In this document: piece by piece, positions 63,875 to 64,000 of the stretch
How positions within the stretch are numbered: position 1 is the first letter of the stretch
Layout: every line of letters begins with the position of its first letter
NCBI RefSeq assembly: GCF_012396015.1
Contig: NZ_JAAXOQ010000011.1
Location: forward strand, 89,399-153,398
Length of the DNA stretch: 64,000 nucleotides
Reading direction: 5' to 3'
DNA from: Tsukamurella spumae
Lineage (GTDB): Bacteria; Actinomycetota; Actinomycetes; Mycobacteriales; Mycobacteriaceae
Program-made: the position numbers and the translations under genes
The notes under the pieces: generated by a model
Database searches by the model: none
Told to the model about the DNA's origin: nothing
What the model saw: only the letters and a program-made list of their open reading frames with translations

Positions 63875-64000
63875 GGCACTGTCACGTTGTTGAACGCGGC
63901 AAACTGGGAGAATGTGGCGTGCCCACCCCAACGCCGTCGTACAAAGGCCACCGCTACCCGGTCCAGATCATCAACCAGTGCGTGTGGTTGTATTTCCGGT
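63875..64000 (+). mobile_element. Left end of an IS6-family insertion sequence
   Basis: GGCACTGTCACG at 63875 resembles IS6-family terminal repeats (IS26 begins GGCACTGTTGCA) and is followed 33 bases on by a transposase start. The 8 bases before it, CTCCTGAG, would be the target duplication. The element runs off the right edge. Confidence 0.8.
63919..64000 (+). CDS. IS6-family transposase, N-terminal fragment
   Basis: Twenty-seven codons from GTG 63919 encode 'YKGHRYPVQIINQCVWLYFR' after a short leader. This matches the N-terminus of IS6-family DDE transposases (the IS26/IS6100 group has a similar 'GHRYP.e.I...VWLYFRF' start). GGGAG lies 8 bases before the start. The gene is cut by the window end, so the catalytic DDE residues are not visible. 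Confidence 0.85.
   Translation, partial: MPTPTPSYKGHRYPVQIINQCVWLYFR

Overview
The window is about 70% GC, with tightly packed genes, many GTG starts and many promoters placed for leaderless transcription. The gene content (monomeric isocitrate dehydrogenase, KatG, an LGFP-repeat lipoprotein, DUF4395, salvage-type aromatic CoA pathways) fits a mycolic-acid actinobacterium. Tsukamurella or a close relative is my best guess, but this is inference and no marker gene settles it.

Layout. 0-14.3 kb is ordinary chromosome: a DUF4407 protein, a MarR/MFS pair with a clear operator, an NfeD-like/flotillin pair, a small MarR-like regulator, DUF4395, flavodoxin, an alpha/beta hydrolase, a lactate monooxygenase-like flavoenzyme, an antiporter, exonuclease III, a zinc alcohol dehydrogenase, an SRPBCC protein and an APC permease. 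14.3-26.6 kb is a surface-glycan locus. Seven translationally coupled leftward genes (amino acid:[carrier protein] ligase, three glycosyltransferases, flippase, double hydrolase, YdcF) face a rightward operon (carrier protein, glycosyltransferase, AcpS). They are followed by a polyprenyl glycosylphosphotransferase and a stand-alone condensation-domain protein. Together these look like a system that activates an amino acid on a dedicated carrier protein and transfers it to a lipid-linked glycan. This is the most interesting part of the window.

26.7-42.6 kb holds an LGFP lipoprotein, a thioesterase, katG, a beta-lactamase-like protein, a lysoplasmalogenase, DUF808, monomeric icd, a TetR regulator beside a monoamine oxidase, an SDR, a lipase-like gene broken by one TAG codon, an MFS pump and a PaaX-type regulator. 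42.6-59.9 kb is a large aromatic catabolic region: RidA, cupin, thioesterase, 2-aminobenzoate-CoA ligase, a monooxygenase/Old Yellow Enzyme fusion, a catalytic-Cys-less amidase relative, a Mn-cyclase (isatin hydrolase/arylformamidase type), indolepyruvate:ferredoxin oxidoreductase (iorA/iorB), an FAD oxidoreductase, a flavin monooxygenase, an SDR and an AraC regulator. A near-identical direct-repeat motif lies before iorA and beside the AraC gene, suggesting one indole/tryptophan-type catabolic regulon that feeds anthranilyl-CoA.

59.9-64 kb has a PxpB-PxpC fusion, then a lower-GC segment with a membrane GGDEF protein, an ArsR regulator and an MFS gene cut by the left end of an IS6-family element that runs out of the window. 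I saw no tRNA, rRNA or CRISPR array. Six strong hairpins mark the ends of transcription units. The only gene-free stretch above 300 bases is 61518-61822.
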